From an uncultured bacterium (GTDB lineage Bacteria; Bacillota; Clostridia; Lachnospirales; Lachnospiraceae), in the NCBI GenBank assembly GCA_905216215.1, contig CAJMSZ010000020.1, positions 1 to 32,884 on the forward strand: a stretch of 32,884 bases of DNA, read 5' to 3'. Positions 23,746 to 31,458 of this stretch are shown here, piece by piece; position 1 is the first letter of the stretch, and every line of letters begins with the position of its first letter. Both the position numbers and the translations under genes were made by a program. A model generated the notes under the pieces. It saw only the letters and a list, made by a program, of their open reading frames with translations, made no database searches and was not told the DNA's origin.

Positions 23746-24261
23746 ATGAACAGAAACGAAAAACTTACTAAAATGGCAATGCTTGTTGCACTTGCAATGA
23801 TATTCAGTTATGTGGAAAGCTTAATACCGATTAATTTCGGAATACCGGGAATGAAACTTGGAGTTGCAAATCTTGTGACCATGACCGGACTGTATTTCCT
23901 GGAACTTCCAGAAGTATTTCTTGTAGTAGTTATGCGTATTTTATTGACAGGATTTTTGTTTGGAAATGGAATGTCCATTATCTACAGCCTTGCAGGAGGA
24001 ATATTAAGTCTTTTGATGATGGCTGTTATAAAGAGGATCAATGGATTTTCCGTGATTGGAGTCAGCATTATGGGCGGTGTGTCCCATAATATCGGTCAGA
24101 TTATAGTGGCATCCATTGTGGTGGAAAACCTGAAACTGGTTTATTATCTTCCAGCACTTCTGATTGCAGGAGCAGTGACAGGATTTATAATGGGAATTTT
24201 AAGTAAGAAAATTCTTCCGATTGTACAGAAAGAAGCAGGAAGAATAGTAGAAACAAAGTAA
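23746..24261 (+). CDS. Gx transporter family membrane protein, EetB-like
   Basis: A 171-residue integral membrane protein with about five hydrophobic helices, of the Gx transporter family, which is often annotated as heptaprenyl diphosphate synthase component I. Typical pieces are IFSYVESLIPINFGIPGMKLG (split around the first loop), GVANLVTM, LSLLMMAVIKR and MGGVSHNIGQI. In extracellular electron transfer loci the homologue is EetB, beside EetA. The fold resembles ECF S components, so a substrate such as a flavin or quinone precursor is conceivable, but that is inference. It is the last gene before a 70-base gap holding the operator at 24275-24296. Confidence 0.87.
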   Translation: MNRNEKLTKMAMLVALAMIFSYVESLIPINFGIPGMKLGVANLVTMTGLYFLELPEVFLVVVMRILLTGFLFGNGMSIIYSLAGGILSLLMMAVIKRINGFSVIGVSIMGGVSHNIGQIIVASIVVENLKLVYYLPALLIAGAVTGFIMGILSKKILPIVQKEAGRIVETK

Positions 24262-24274
24262 ATTTTTTTGATTA

Positions 24275-24296
24275 TAGGTTAGAAAGCTCTAACTTA
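24275..24296. promoter_or_regulatory. Near-perfect operator upstream of the surface flavoprotein
   Basis: TAGGTTAGA (24275-24283) and TCTAACTTA (24288-24296) form a 22-bp inverted repeat with a 4-base centre, 8 of 9 pairs matching. Its core GTTAG-N6-CTAAC (24278-24293) is the best of three such sites in the window. TAGGTT (24275-24280) and TAATAA (24298-24303), 17 bases apart, could be a promoter overlapping it. The T-rich run at 24263-24269 is not preceded by a hairpin, so read-through from the upstream genes is possible. Confidence 0.6.
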
Positions 24297-24331
24297 ATAA
24301 TAAATATTATCAAAAAATCAAGGAGGTAATT

Positions 24332-27300
24332 ATGGGAAAAGGAAATGTAAAGATGAAAGCCATGACGATGGCAGTCGCTATGTCTATGGTAGTAGGGCTT
24401 TGTCCATCAACAGTATTTGCAGCAAGCAGTGCGGATGTTGCGAAAATTAAGGATGGAACGTATACGGGGAAAGCAAAGTGTACACCAGATGCGGATAAAG
24501 ACTTTGATGAATATAATTTATCTTTATCAGTCGTTATAAAGGATGGAAAGATCACATCGATTAGTAATATTAAGGGTGATGGTAACAGAAAAAATAATAG
24601 TTATATTGAGGATGCGACTGATGGATATGACGATTATACAGGTGTTGTAAAGCAGATTGTAGATGCAAATGAAACAGACGGAATCAATGCAGTATCAGGA
24701 GCAACTTGTTCATCTAAGGCAATTATCGATGCAACAAATGATGCATTGAAAAATGCTGACAAGAAAGAAGATACAGTCAAGACAGAGGAACTGGAGAATG
24801 TAATCAAAAAAGCAGAAGGGCTGAAAGAAAGTGATTATACTGCAGATTCATGGGAAGTAATGCAGAGCAAACTGACAGCAGCAAAAGAAGCTCTCGAAGC
24901 GAAGAAATCACAGACAGCAGTAGATACTGCGAAGGATGCATTATACAAAGCGGTTGATGCACTTACTAAGAACACACAAAAAGACGTGTATGTGTTGATG
25001 AATATCCCATATGCTGATTTTTATAAAGCAGAAGGAGTGACAGGTGCAGATGCCGTTTCATCAGCAACAAAGCAGAAAACCAGAGCTTCGCTGGCGTCAG
25101 GCTCTTATCATGTAAACAGTGATGGTTCCGATATTACTGGTGTGACATTTCCGGTTAAGATTAGTGATGTATCTGCATTAAAAAAATATACACAGATTAC
25201 AGATGACAGTAAGGTGGATATTACAACATCAATTAAAGGAAAAGAATCAACAACAACATATAATGGAAAAGATGCATTATTTGAAAGCGCAAGCTATTCT
25301 TATTACACATTAAGTGATACACCGTCATATTATAAAGAAGCAACGGTAAATGCAGATGGAACATTTAACTTCAGTGAGGTAAAAGGAGAAGATTCCAAAG
25401 TAAAGCCTCTGTCCGATGCTACAACAGAATTTAAAACCTCGTCTAAGTATGGTGATTACCAGTTAAATATAGATGGTCTTCCAAAAAGTATTAATACAGT
25501 ATATGGTGTAGTAATTAGCACAAAAGAAGGAAGTAATTACGGTCTTCGTCATGTAGAAAATATCTGGAAGCTTAAGAAGCAGGAGCAGGAGCTCGCATGG
25601 AGCACTGGATTTGTAACAGAATCACATGGAAACAAACTTGATTCCAAAGATTATGCTACCATGATGGGACAGACGATTAATAAAGTAACTTACTACACAG
25701 ATGATGGTATTTATGAAATCCCGATGGACCAGAAAGTAGCGAAGAAATTTGATGGCGAAGTATCAGTGGCAGATATTTCTATCAAATCAGATACAACATC
25801 TGTTGAAGTAAGTGGACTTCCAAGTGATTTTGAAGAAGAATATAAAGTTGATGGAATCGATGAAAATACATATTCTGTAGAAATTAAAAAAGAAGGTAAG
25901 ACCACTACAAGAACAATTAAATTCAACGAAGCTCTTAAAAAAGGTCGATATACCGTTACACTTAGCGATAAGAGTGGCACTTATGCACCGATTTCAACCA
26001 CTTTTAATGCTTACACAGAGACAATGCCGGTGAAGTATAATGAAGATAATAAAGAACCGGCAGTTGTAAAGAATGACAATGTTACTGAAGAAGAATTTAA
26101 GACATATTTAGAAAAGATTAAATCTGTTACAGTGAACGGAAAGGAATATGCAGCATCTGGAAAGAGAGCAGTAAAACTAATTACAGAAGATGGAAAACTT
26201 GATCTTACACAAGATGCGTTTAAAGATGCAAAGGCAGGAGACGCATTTACTGTAACAATTGCAGAAGATGGATATCAGGCATACACATTTACTTATAAAG
26301 TAGCAGGAGAGGACAGTGAATATTCTTATGTTTATGTAGGAATGAACTGGTCAGAATACTGGGCAAAAGAAGGTGTGTATGCAGCCGGAAATACCGAAGC
26401 ATCTGGTGTTACTGATTCTCGTAATGAATATGATAAAGGCGCTTTTGATACTGTTACAAGAGCAACTGCAAATCATGGCTTACATAGAGGAAGTTTTCAG
26501 TGTACGGCAGTGATTGAAGATACAGATGGTAATCAATATAACCTGTCTTACTGGGACAAAAATGGAAAAGCAGTGATGACAGATGGCAGCGTTTATACAA
26601 GAACTACAAATGCAGAAAAGAAGGTTGTATTTACTGCAGAAGATGGAAGCTCATTTATTCAGGCAGATTACAAAGTGACTGGTATAAAATATGTTCCTGT
26701 TAAAGTGAAAACAGCAGATTTAAGTGCATTGAAAGAAAAATATGTGGTTGTAGAAAATGGAGGCACATTAAGTGGAGGATTTTCTGAAAACCAGCTTAAA
26801 TCATATACAGCAATTGCAGATGTAACAGCGAATACGAATGGTCTTAAGAGTGCTGAAAAACAAGAAGATGGAAGTTTTGCATTTTCTGCAAGAGCAACAG
26901 GCTCTTATTCTGGATTAAAGGATACACAGCTTGAAACTGCTGATGTTACTCCGAATATTAGAGAGGGGAAAGGTGTTGGAAGCTATGGAGAATTCTTACG
27001 TGTGGATTTAAATGGTAACTATGGTGGTCTTGGTTCTGCGATGCAGGCTGTCAAATGGACTTATTATGGAAATGATTCAACTTATACAACACCGGTAAGA
27101 ACATTTGGAACAAAATTTGCGGCAGATAACTGGATGCATAAATCTATGGGAATCCAGCTTGGACTGACAGACTCTCTCAGATGCCAGCTTCCGGAGGGAA
27201 CGGATGGAACAGGTTACTGGAAACTGACAGTCTATGGACTTGGTTATGCAGATTACAGCTATAGTTTCCAGATCGGAACAGAAAATCTTGCGGCACCAAA

Positions 27301-27913
27301 AACTGCAACCAAAGAAGATATCAAAGCATTACAGGACAAAATTGATAAAGCAAGTGCATTGAAAGAATCTGATTATACAAAGGATAGCTGGGATAAGATG
27401 ATGAGTGAACTGGAAGAATCGAAAGAACTTCTTGCGTCAGACAATCCATTACAGTCAGCAGTAAAAGAGCAGACAATTCACATGACAGAGGCAATTGAAG
27501 CCCTTGTAAAAGTAGAACGGTCAGTTGACACAACAGAGATTGAAAAAGCAGTTGCAGAAGCAGAAGGACTGAAAGAATCTGATTATACAGCAGAGAGCTG
27601 GGCAGCATATCAGGCAGCACTTGCAAATGCGCGTGCCGCAATGGAAGCGAAAGAAAGTCAGGAAGCAGTTGATAATGCGACAAACAACCTGAACGCAGCA
27701 ATCAAAGCTCTTGTTAAGAAAGTTACTGTTGCGAAAAAAGATGAAACAATAAATGATAAGACAATAAATGATAAGACAAGTGGAACAAAGAAAGGTTCTA
27801 ATTCTGTACAGACCGGTGATCCGGCAAATGTACTCGGATGGCTTGGACTTGCAGTTTCCTCACTTGGAGCAGGAGCCGGCAGCTTTGCATGGAGACGCAA
27901 AAAAAGAAAATAA
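24332..27913 (+). CDS. Cell-wall-anchored flavoprotein with FIVAR repeats and two Tp47-like modules
   Basis: A 1193-residue surface protein. A signal peptide ends near residue 30 (STVFA). An FMN_bind domain (about 37-141) carries NAVSGAT (119-125). FIVAR repeats lie at about 152-212, 996-1060 and 1066-1127. Between them are two modules resembling Treponema pallidum lipoprotein Tp47, a reported penicillin-binding protein: one at about 219-470, the other at about 664-985 with SEYWAKEG, FDTVTRATANHG, VTGIKYVPVKV, TANTNGLK, YYGNDSTYT and FGTKFAADNW. An Ig-like stretch (471-560) and a DUF1533/HID-like domain (570-657) separate them. The end is a sortase signal: SVQTGD (1158-1163), a hydrophobic stretch and an RRKKRK tail. 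AAGGAGG precedes the ATG. It probably is the outermost flavin carrier or a reductase; its substrate is unknown. Confidence 0.88.
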   Translation: MGKGNVKMKAMTMAVAMSMVVGLCPSTVFAASSADVAKIKDGTYTGKAKCTPDADKDFDEYNLSLSVVIKDGKITSISNIKGDGNRKNNSYIEDATDGYDDYTGVVKQIVDANETDGINAVSGATCSSKAIIDATNDALKNADKKEDTVKTEELENVIKKAEGLKESDYTADSWEVMQSKLTAAKEALEAKKSQTAVDTAKDALYKAVDALTKNTQKDVYVLMNIPYADFYKAEGVTGADAVSSATKQKTRASLASGSYHVNSDGSDITGVTFPVKISDVSALKKYTQITDDSKVDITTSIKGKESTTTYNGKDALFESASYSYYTLSDTPSYYKEATVNADGTFNFSEVKGEDSKVKPLSDATTEFKTSSKYGDYQLNIDGLPKSINTVYGVVISTKEGSNYGLRHVENIWKLKKQEQELAWSTGFVTESHGNKLDSKDYATMMGQTINKVTYYTDDGIYEIPMDQKVAKKFDGEVSVADISIKSDTTSVEVSGLPSDFEEEYKVDGIDENTYSVEIKKEGKTTTRTIKFNEALKKGRYTVTLSDKSGTYAPISTTFNAYTETMPVKYNEDNKEPAVVKNDNVTEEEFKTYLEKIKSVTVNGKEYAASGKRAVKLITEDGKLDLTQDAFKDAKAGDAFTVTIAEDGYQAYTFTYKVAGEDSEYSYVYVGMNWSEYWAKEGVYAAGNTEASGVTDSRNEYDKGAFDTVTRATANHGLHRGSFQCTAVIEDTDGNQYNLSYWDKNGKAVMTDGSVYTRTTNAEKKVVFTAEDGSSFIQADYKVTGIKYVPVKVKTADLSALKEKYVVVENGGTLSGGFSENQLKSYTAIADVTANTNGLKSAEKQEDGSFAFSARATGSYSGLKDTQLETADVTPNIREGKGVGSYGEFLRVDLNGNYGGLGSAMQAVKWTYYGNDSTYTTPVRTFGTKFAADNWMHKSMGIQLGLTDSLRCQLPEGTDGTGYWKLTVYGLGYADYSYSFQIGTENLAAPKTATKEDIKALQDKIDKASALKESDYTKDSWDKMMSELEESKELLASDNPLQSAVKEQTIHMTEAIEALVKVERSVDTTEIEKAVAEAEGLKESDYTAESWAAYQAALANARAAMEAKESQEAVDNATNNLNAAIKALVKKVTVAKKDETINDKTINDKTSGTKKGSNSVQTGDPANVLGWLGLAVSSLGAGAGSFAWRRKKRK
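27746..27775 (+). repeat. 15-bp perfect tandem repeat in the cell-wall spacer
   Basis: ACAATAAATGATAAG is repeated twice, head to tail, encoding TINDK twice just before the sortase signal of the surface protein. The unit is a multiple of three, so copy-number change would keep the frame. Confidence 0.85.
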
Positions 27914-27979
27914 TATGGATGGAATAGTTCATAAGAATGAATGCTGCTAGAAATTGATTGGCAGTGGTTTATTAAAACG

Positions 27980-28005
27980 AGGTGTGATTCATTGGAATCA
28001 CACCT
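27980..28005 (+). terminator. Terminator-like hairpin after the surface protein gene
   Basis: A perfect 11-bp stem, AGGTGTGATTC (27980-27990) with GAATCACACCT (27995-28005), closes an ATTG loop. The T-tract is weak (TGTTGATT). Confidence 0.75.
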
Positions 28006-28126
28006 TGTTGATTATATGATTAAACATTACCAACCAAATGGGACTAATCGGGCCAATCAGGGCAGACAGACCATCTTTATCTATGTTATACTGCGAGTAA
28101 GTTAAAGAAAAGACAACTCCAAGAAA
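27998..28126 (-). pseudogene. Possible remnant of a membrane protein gene; rest of 28006-28256 empty
   Basis: A minus-strand frame with no start, open from the TGA at 28127-28129, ends at the TGA at 27998-28000. It encodes GVVFSLTYSQYNIDKDG and then the hydrophobic stretch LSALIGPISPIWLVMFNH. This looks like the C-terminal end of a membrane protein whose upstream part is lost. I do not recognise the family, and chance is possible. The rest of 28127-28256 holds only short frames with no support. Confidence 0.25.
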
Positions 28127-28256
28127 TCATGATGAAGATGAAGTCATGGGTTACAGAGATGTACGAAATACAATTCATGAAAGTAATGAGTATATCCCAG
28201 TCAGACCTGATAGCAAATGATTTTTTGTGGTTTAAGGACGGGGCAAAGACTTATAA

Positions 28257-28991
28257 CTAGATGAATCCTCCATCAATTCCGATAATTTGTCCCGTCATGT
28301 AGGAAGGTGCATTTGCTATCTGCCATGCAAGGTGTGCGACTTCTTCTGGAGTGCCAAATCTGCCAGAAGGGATTTCGTCAGCCAGTTCTATTTTGTCTTC
28401 TGGTGAAAGCATACGATTCATTTCTGTATCAATTACTCCGCATGCAAGGGCATTTACCCGGATATTGCTTGGGGCAAGTTCTTTGGCCAGTGCGCGTGTA
28501 AAACCGTGAATACCGGATTTGGCTGCAGAATATGCCACCTCACAGGAAGCGCCTACGGTTCCCCACATGGACGATATATTGATGATGCAGCCTTCTTTTT
28601 GAGATATCATATAAGGAAGTGCCTGGCGGCAGCAGTAAAAGACAGAGGAAAGATTCGTCTGTATCAGATGATTCCATTCCTCATCAGTCATATCGGTTAA
28701 TAGACCGATATGTGCAATGCCGGCATTATTGACAAGAATGTCTAATCCACCAACCGAGGACTCGATTGTCTGAAATATCTGTCGAACATCATCAGGGTTT
28801 CCTACATCACCGGGTACTAAGGTAGAAGAAAGATGGAAGGTTTCCAGGATTTCCTGCTGTACTTTCTTCAGCTCTTCTGTAGAGTGGTGACTATTTAAAA
28901 AAACATGGCAGCCTTCCTTTGCAAAATGAAGTGCGATCGCACGCCCGATTCCACGGGAAGCGCCTGTGACAAGAACAGTTTTCTGGTGCAT
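28257..28991 (-). CDS. Short-chain dehydrogenase/reductase, FabG-like
   Basis: A 244-residue SDR enzyme of the classical type, closest in pattern to 3-oxoacyl-ACP reductases. It has the NADP-binding TGASRGIG, the NNAGIAH motif, INISS with the catalytic Ser, the YSAAK catalytic pair, and the C-terminal GQIIGIDGG. Length and motifs are complete, so it should be active. The substrate cannot be told: it stands alone, away from any fatty acid synthesis gene, and may act on a different keto compound. AAGGAGAATCTTTT precedes the ATG. It is intact although it lies in a region rich in broken genes. Confidence 0.9.
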   Translation of the reverse strand: MHQKTVLVTGASRGIGRAIALHFAKEGCHVFLNSHHSTEELKKVQQEILETFHLSSTLVPGDVGNPDDVRQIFQTIESSVGGLDILVNNAGIAHIGLLTDMTDEEWNHLIQTNLSSVFYCCRQALPYMISQKEGCIINISSMWGTVGASCEVAYSAAKSGIHGFTRALAKELAPSNIRVNALACGVIDTEMNRMLSPEDKIELADEIPSGRFGTPEEVAHLAWQIANAPSYMTGQIIGIDGGFI

Positions 28992-29121
28992 AAAAGATTC
29001 TCCTTATAGTTTTTTAGATAGCTCTCTTTTTCTGTAAGCATACTATCATGCATTTGTTGAAATGTCAAAATGATTCTTTGCTTTGGAAATCATCTATGCT
29101 GAGGTCTGATGTTTACGCTGG

Positions 29122-29294
29122 TTAAAATACGATAATACTCTGAGCACAAATACTAAGAACTAGCATATTTGTCCCTGTTTTCCATCTGGAAACCGTTCTT
29201 GCAGATACTCCGAATACATCGGCAAGCTGTTCTTGTGTAAGATTTTCTCTTTACGACATTACTTTAAAAAAGTTCCAATCTTTTTTGTATCCAT
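29122..29294 (-). pseudogene. Broken XRE-family helix-turn-helix regulator
   Basis: On the minus strand, ATG at 29294 begins MDTKKIGTFLK, then a TAA stop falls where family members usually have a Glu codon, followed in the same frame by CRKEK. The frame then shifts to NLTQEQLADVFGVSARTVSRW, a textbook XRE helix-turn-helix, and ends after KTGTNM with unrelated residues at a TAA (29122-29124). One nonsense change, one frameshift and loss of the C-terminal part make this a pseudogene. The two flanking gaps, 28992-29121 and 29295-29448, hold no gene. Confidence 0.85.
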
Positions 29295-29448
29295 GTCTTT
29301 ACCTCTCTCACTTACAGCTTACAATATATATTAAAATTACCACGACATAAAACGAGAATTACTCCATTTTCAACCAGACAATGTATGTCTAAGAACATTC
29401 AAAGACACTTTCAACTTCAAAATAGTTGTTAGGCTGGAAATGAATAAA

Positions 29449-30018
29449 CTAATTTTCAAACAAATTATATCTATCAATGCTCATACAGACATTATTCTCA
29501 AAAATAAATTTCACTACCCATGGCATTACATTCCGAATCCTTTCAAAGTCGTAATAACCAAATGTATTGTCGTAGTAGTTAATGATTGTACTTAATGCAG
29601 TTCCGTGACTGCCTATAACAATATTTTTTCCGCTATAAACTTCCAGTACTTTATTCAATGCTTTAATGTTTCTGGTTTGCACTTGTTTTAAGGTTTCACC
29701 ATCCGATAGTTTGTAATCAAAATTTTCCCACTGACGCTTACAGAAAGTGTCAAAGTCAGCTATCCATTCACTATCAACTTTTCGTTCTCTAAAATCTTCT
29801 ACAGTTTCAATCTCCAATTTTTTAGTTTCTGCAAAATGGGCAACTGTTTCAATCGCCCTTATATATGGACTTGACAATACAATATCAATATGCTTATCCG
29901 ATAAAAAATTCGTTACAAGCTGTCTGTCTTGTAATCCTTTATTCGTAAGCTCTCTTGACATATCATCATGGTTATTATAATTCGGTTCTGCATGCCTGAC
30001 AAAATATACGGTTGTCAT
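29449..30018 (-). CDS. Histidine phosphatase (phosphoglycerate mutase-like) family protein
   Basis: A 189-residue member of the histidine phosphatase superfamily, branch 1. The N-terminal strand carries the phospho-acceptor motif VYFVRHAEPNYN (RHxE form). LSSPYIRAIETV supplies the second Arg, and IVIGSHGTALSTI gives the second catalytic His. Members dephosphorylate sugars, phospholipids or nucleotides; the substrate here is unknown. I chose the ATG at 30018 because GGAGAG lies 8 bases upstream; a GTG at 30027 is in frame but lies next to that site. The protein appears intact. A damaged GNAT gene lies upstream on the same strand. Confidence 0.88.
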   Translation of the reverse strand: MTTVYFVRHAEPNYNNHDDMSRELTNKGLQDRQLVTNFLSDKHIDIVLSSPYIRAIETVAHFAETKKLEIETVEDFRERKVDSEWIADFDTFCKRQWENFDYKLSDGETLKQVQTRNIKALNKVLEVYSGKNIVIGSHGTALSTIINYYDNTFGYYDFERIRNVMPWVVKFIFENNVCMSIDRYNLFEN

Positions 30019-30063
30019 TTTTATCACTCTCCATAACTTCCTATGTGTTCTTATCGTGCTACA

Positions 30064-30551
30064 TTAAATCAACTTCTTTTCCATCATCCAGAAACGTCCT
30101 TTTCGCCAATCTGCGTATCCACGTTTTACATAGCCACTTTTTCATACAGTCTGATAGCGTATGGATTTTCTGAAAACACATCCAATCGTACGGATTCAAC
30201 CCCTATATTCTGAAGTTGATTTTCTATATGGTTCAATACGATTTTTCCGATTCCTCTATTCTGAACTTCCGGTGAAACACAAAGGCGATGTATAATGCAG
30301 GTCATTTCTCCGTTATACGTCCACTTTGTATTTAAATACTCAGGATTACATTCTGTGTTTATTGTATATATTGCAATTAACTGAGCTCCCTCAGTGACCG
30401 TGTATAGTGTATCATTGATAATATCATTGGCAAAATCTTCCTTTGTTGGATATATCGCATCCCATTGGTGAATTCCCTTTTCTTCCATAGTGTTGATTGC
30501 TGCTGTTATTAATTTACATATTTCTACCTCTCTCTATACTTTCCGGGTTAT
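30064..30551 (-). pseudogene. GNAT acetyltransferase gene damaged at both ends
   Basis: The central 120 residues (30126-30488) read as a GNAT acetyltransferase: MEEKGIHQWDAIYPTKEDF, then the acetyl-CoA loop VSPEVQNRGIGKIVLNHI and the C-terminal LDVFSENPYAIRLYEKV. Upstream in the same frame the homologous text continues as EICKLITAAINT, then meets a TAG at 30534-30536, with RKV beyond it and no ATG. Downstream, the frame ends early at VAM, but the +1 frame continues as GYVKRGYADWRKGRFW to a TAA at 30064-30066, as expected if one G is missing near 30135. Both lesions point to a pseudogene; an internal start could still give a shortened protein. Confidence 0.8.
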
Positions 30552-30642
30552 GAAACCATTTCAGTTTTTACAGTATAGTATAACACAAAATAAAATGAAA
30601 CTGGTTGACTGATTGAAGTTCAAAACCAGAAATTTTTTTCTG

Positions 30643-30671
30643 TTGTGCTGTATGTGAAAATATGATAAACT
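30643..30671 (+). promoter_or_regulatory. Probable promoter of the methyltransferase gene
   Basis: TTGTGC (30643-30648) and TAAACT (30666-30671) are 17 bases apart. The operator-like repeat at 30672-30693 begins on the next base, so it would cover the transcription start. Confidence 0.5.
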
Positions 30672-30693
30672 TAGGTTAGTTAGAACAAACTAA
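30672..30693. promoter_or_regulatory. Operator-like repeat at the methyltransferase promoter
   Basis: TAGGTTAG at the left and AACTAA at the right frame a 22-base block that matches the operator at 24275-24296 at 16 of 22 positions. Its core is GTTAG-N6-CAAAC (30675-30690), one mismatch from a perfect inverted repeat. It sits directly after the -10. Confidence 0.5.
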
Positions 30694-30755
30694 ATGACAG
30701 GTAGTGGAAAAAGGTATAAGCGATTTTTTAAAAGAGGAAAAGGAGGGTGAGCAGA

Positions 30756-31397
30756 ATGCTGACAGAACAGAAATACAAAGACTTGTCCATAAAAGAGTTT
30801 ACCAAGGCTGCAGAAGTGTATGATTCCGGGCATGTAGGGGTGTATGAAATGTGTAAGGATGATTATCCACCAGTCTATCAGGAATTAAAAGAATATCCAT
30901 TTCAGGAACTTTTAGATGTTGGATGTGGAACTGGTCCGATGATAGAGCTTTTGTTGAAAAAATTTCCAGACAGAAATTATACGGGCATAGATTTGACTCC
31001 TCGTATGATTGAAGTGGCGCAGGAAAAGAAACTTGCCCACACAAAGTTCCTGGTCGGGGACAGTGAGAATCTTCCTTTTCCAAAGGATGCATTTGATGTG
31101 GTTGTTTGTACAAACAGCTTCCATCATTATCCGAATCCACAGGCGTTTATGAATGAGGCAGCACGAGTATTGAAAGTTGGTGGAAGGCTGGTGCTGCGCG
31201 ATTACACAAGCAATACATTTATAGTATGGCTGATGAATCATATCGAAATGCCATTAGCGCATTTTGGTGGACATGGAGATGTACGTGTCTATCATTGTCA
31301 GGAAGTGGGCGAAATGTGTAAAAAAGCAGGTCTGAAGGTGCTAAAACTTGAGAAGCAGAAAGGTTTCCGAATGCATCTGGTAGCAGAAAAAGAATAG
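30756..31397 (+). CDS. Class I SAM-dependent methyltransferase
   Basis: A 213-residue Rossmann-fold methyltransferase. Motif I is LLDVGCGTGPMIELL, the acidic end of strand 2 is YTGIDLTPRMIEVA, motif II/III reads FLVGDSENLPFPKDAFDVVVC (in pieces), and the post-motif is HHYPNPQAFMNEAARVLKVGGRLVLRDY. It resembles the ubiquinone/menaquinone (UbiE-like) and small-molecule methyltransferases, but the substrate cannot be assigned. I chose the ATG at 30756, 9 bases after AGGAGG; the frame is open from a GTG at 30747. It is a single-gene unit whose promoter carries the same box as the feo and surface-flavoprotein promoters, which hints at metal- or redox-linked expression. Confidence 0.87.
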   Translation: MLTEQKYKDLSIKEFTKAAEVYDSGHVGVYEMCKDDYPPVYQELKEYPFQELLDVGCGTGPMIELLLKKFPDRNYTGIDLTPRMIEVAQEKKLAHTKFLVGDSENLPFPKDAFDVVVCTNSFHHYPNPQAFMNEAARVLKVGGRLVLRDYTSNTFIVWLMNHIEMPLAHFGGHGDVRVYHCQEVGEMCKKAGLKVLKLEKQKGFRMHLVAEKE

Positions 31398-31406
31398 ATG
31401 AAATTG

Positions 31407-31446
31407 CCGGGGAGGGGGAGGTTTTTCGCTGCGACGCCCTCCCTGG
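31407..31446. terminator. GC-rich inverted repeat between convergent genes
   Basis: CCGGGGAGGG (31407-31416) pairs with CCCTCCCTGG (31437-31446) at 9 of 10 positions. It lies between the methyltransferase stop and the end of the opposing acetyltransferase remnant. No T-tract follows on either strand, so a terminator role is only likely by position. Confidence 0.4.
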
Positions 31447-31458
31447 GACTGCAAGATA

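Noticed and set aside
24332..27913. Calling the surface protein an active penicillin-binding protein
   Set aside because: The resemblance is to Tp47, which lacks the classical SxxK, SxN and KTG motif set, so no peptidoglycan enzyme activity can be claimed from it.
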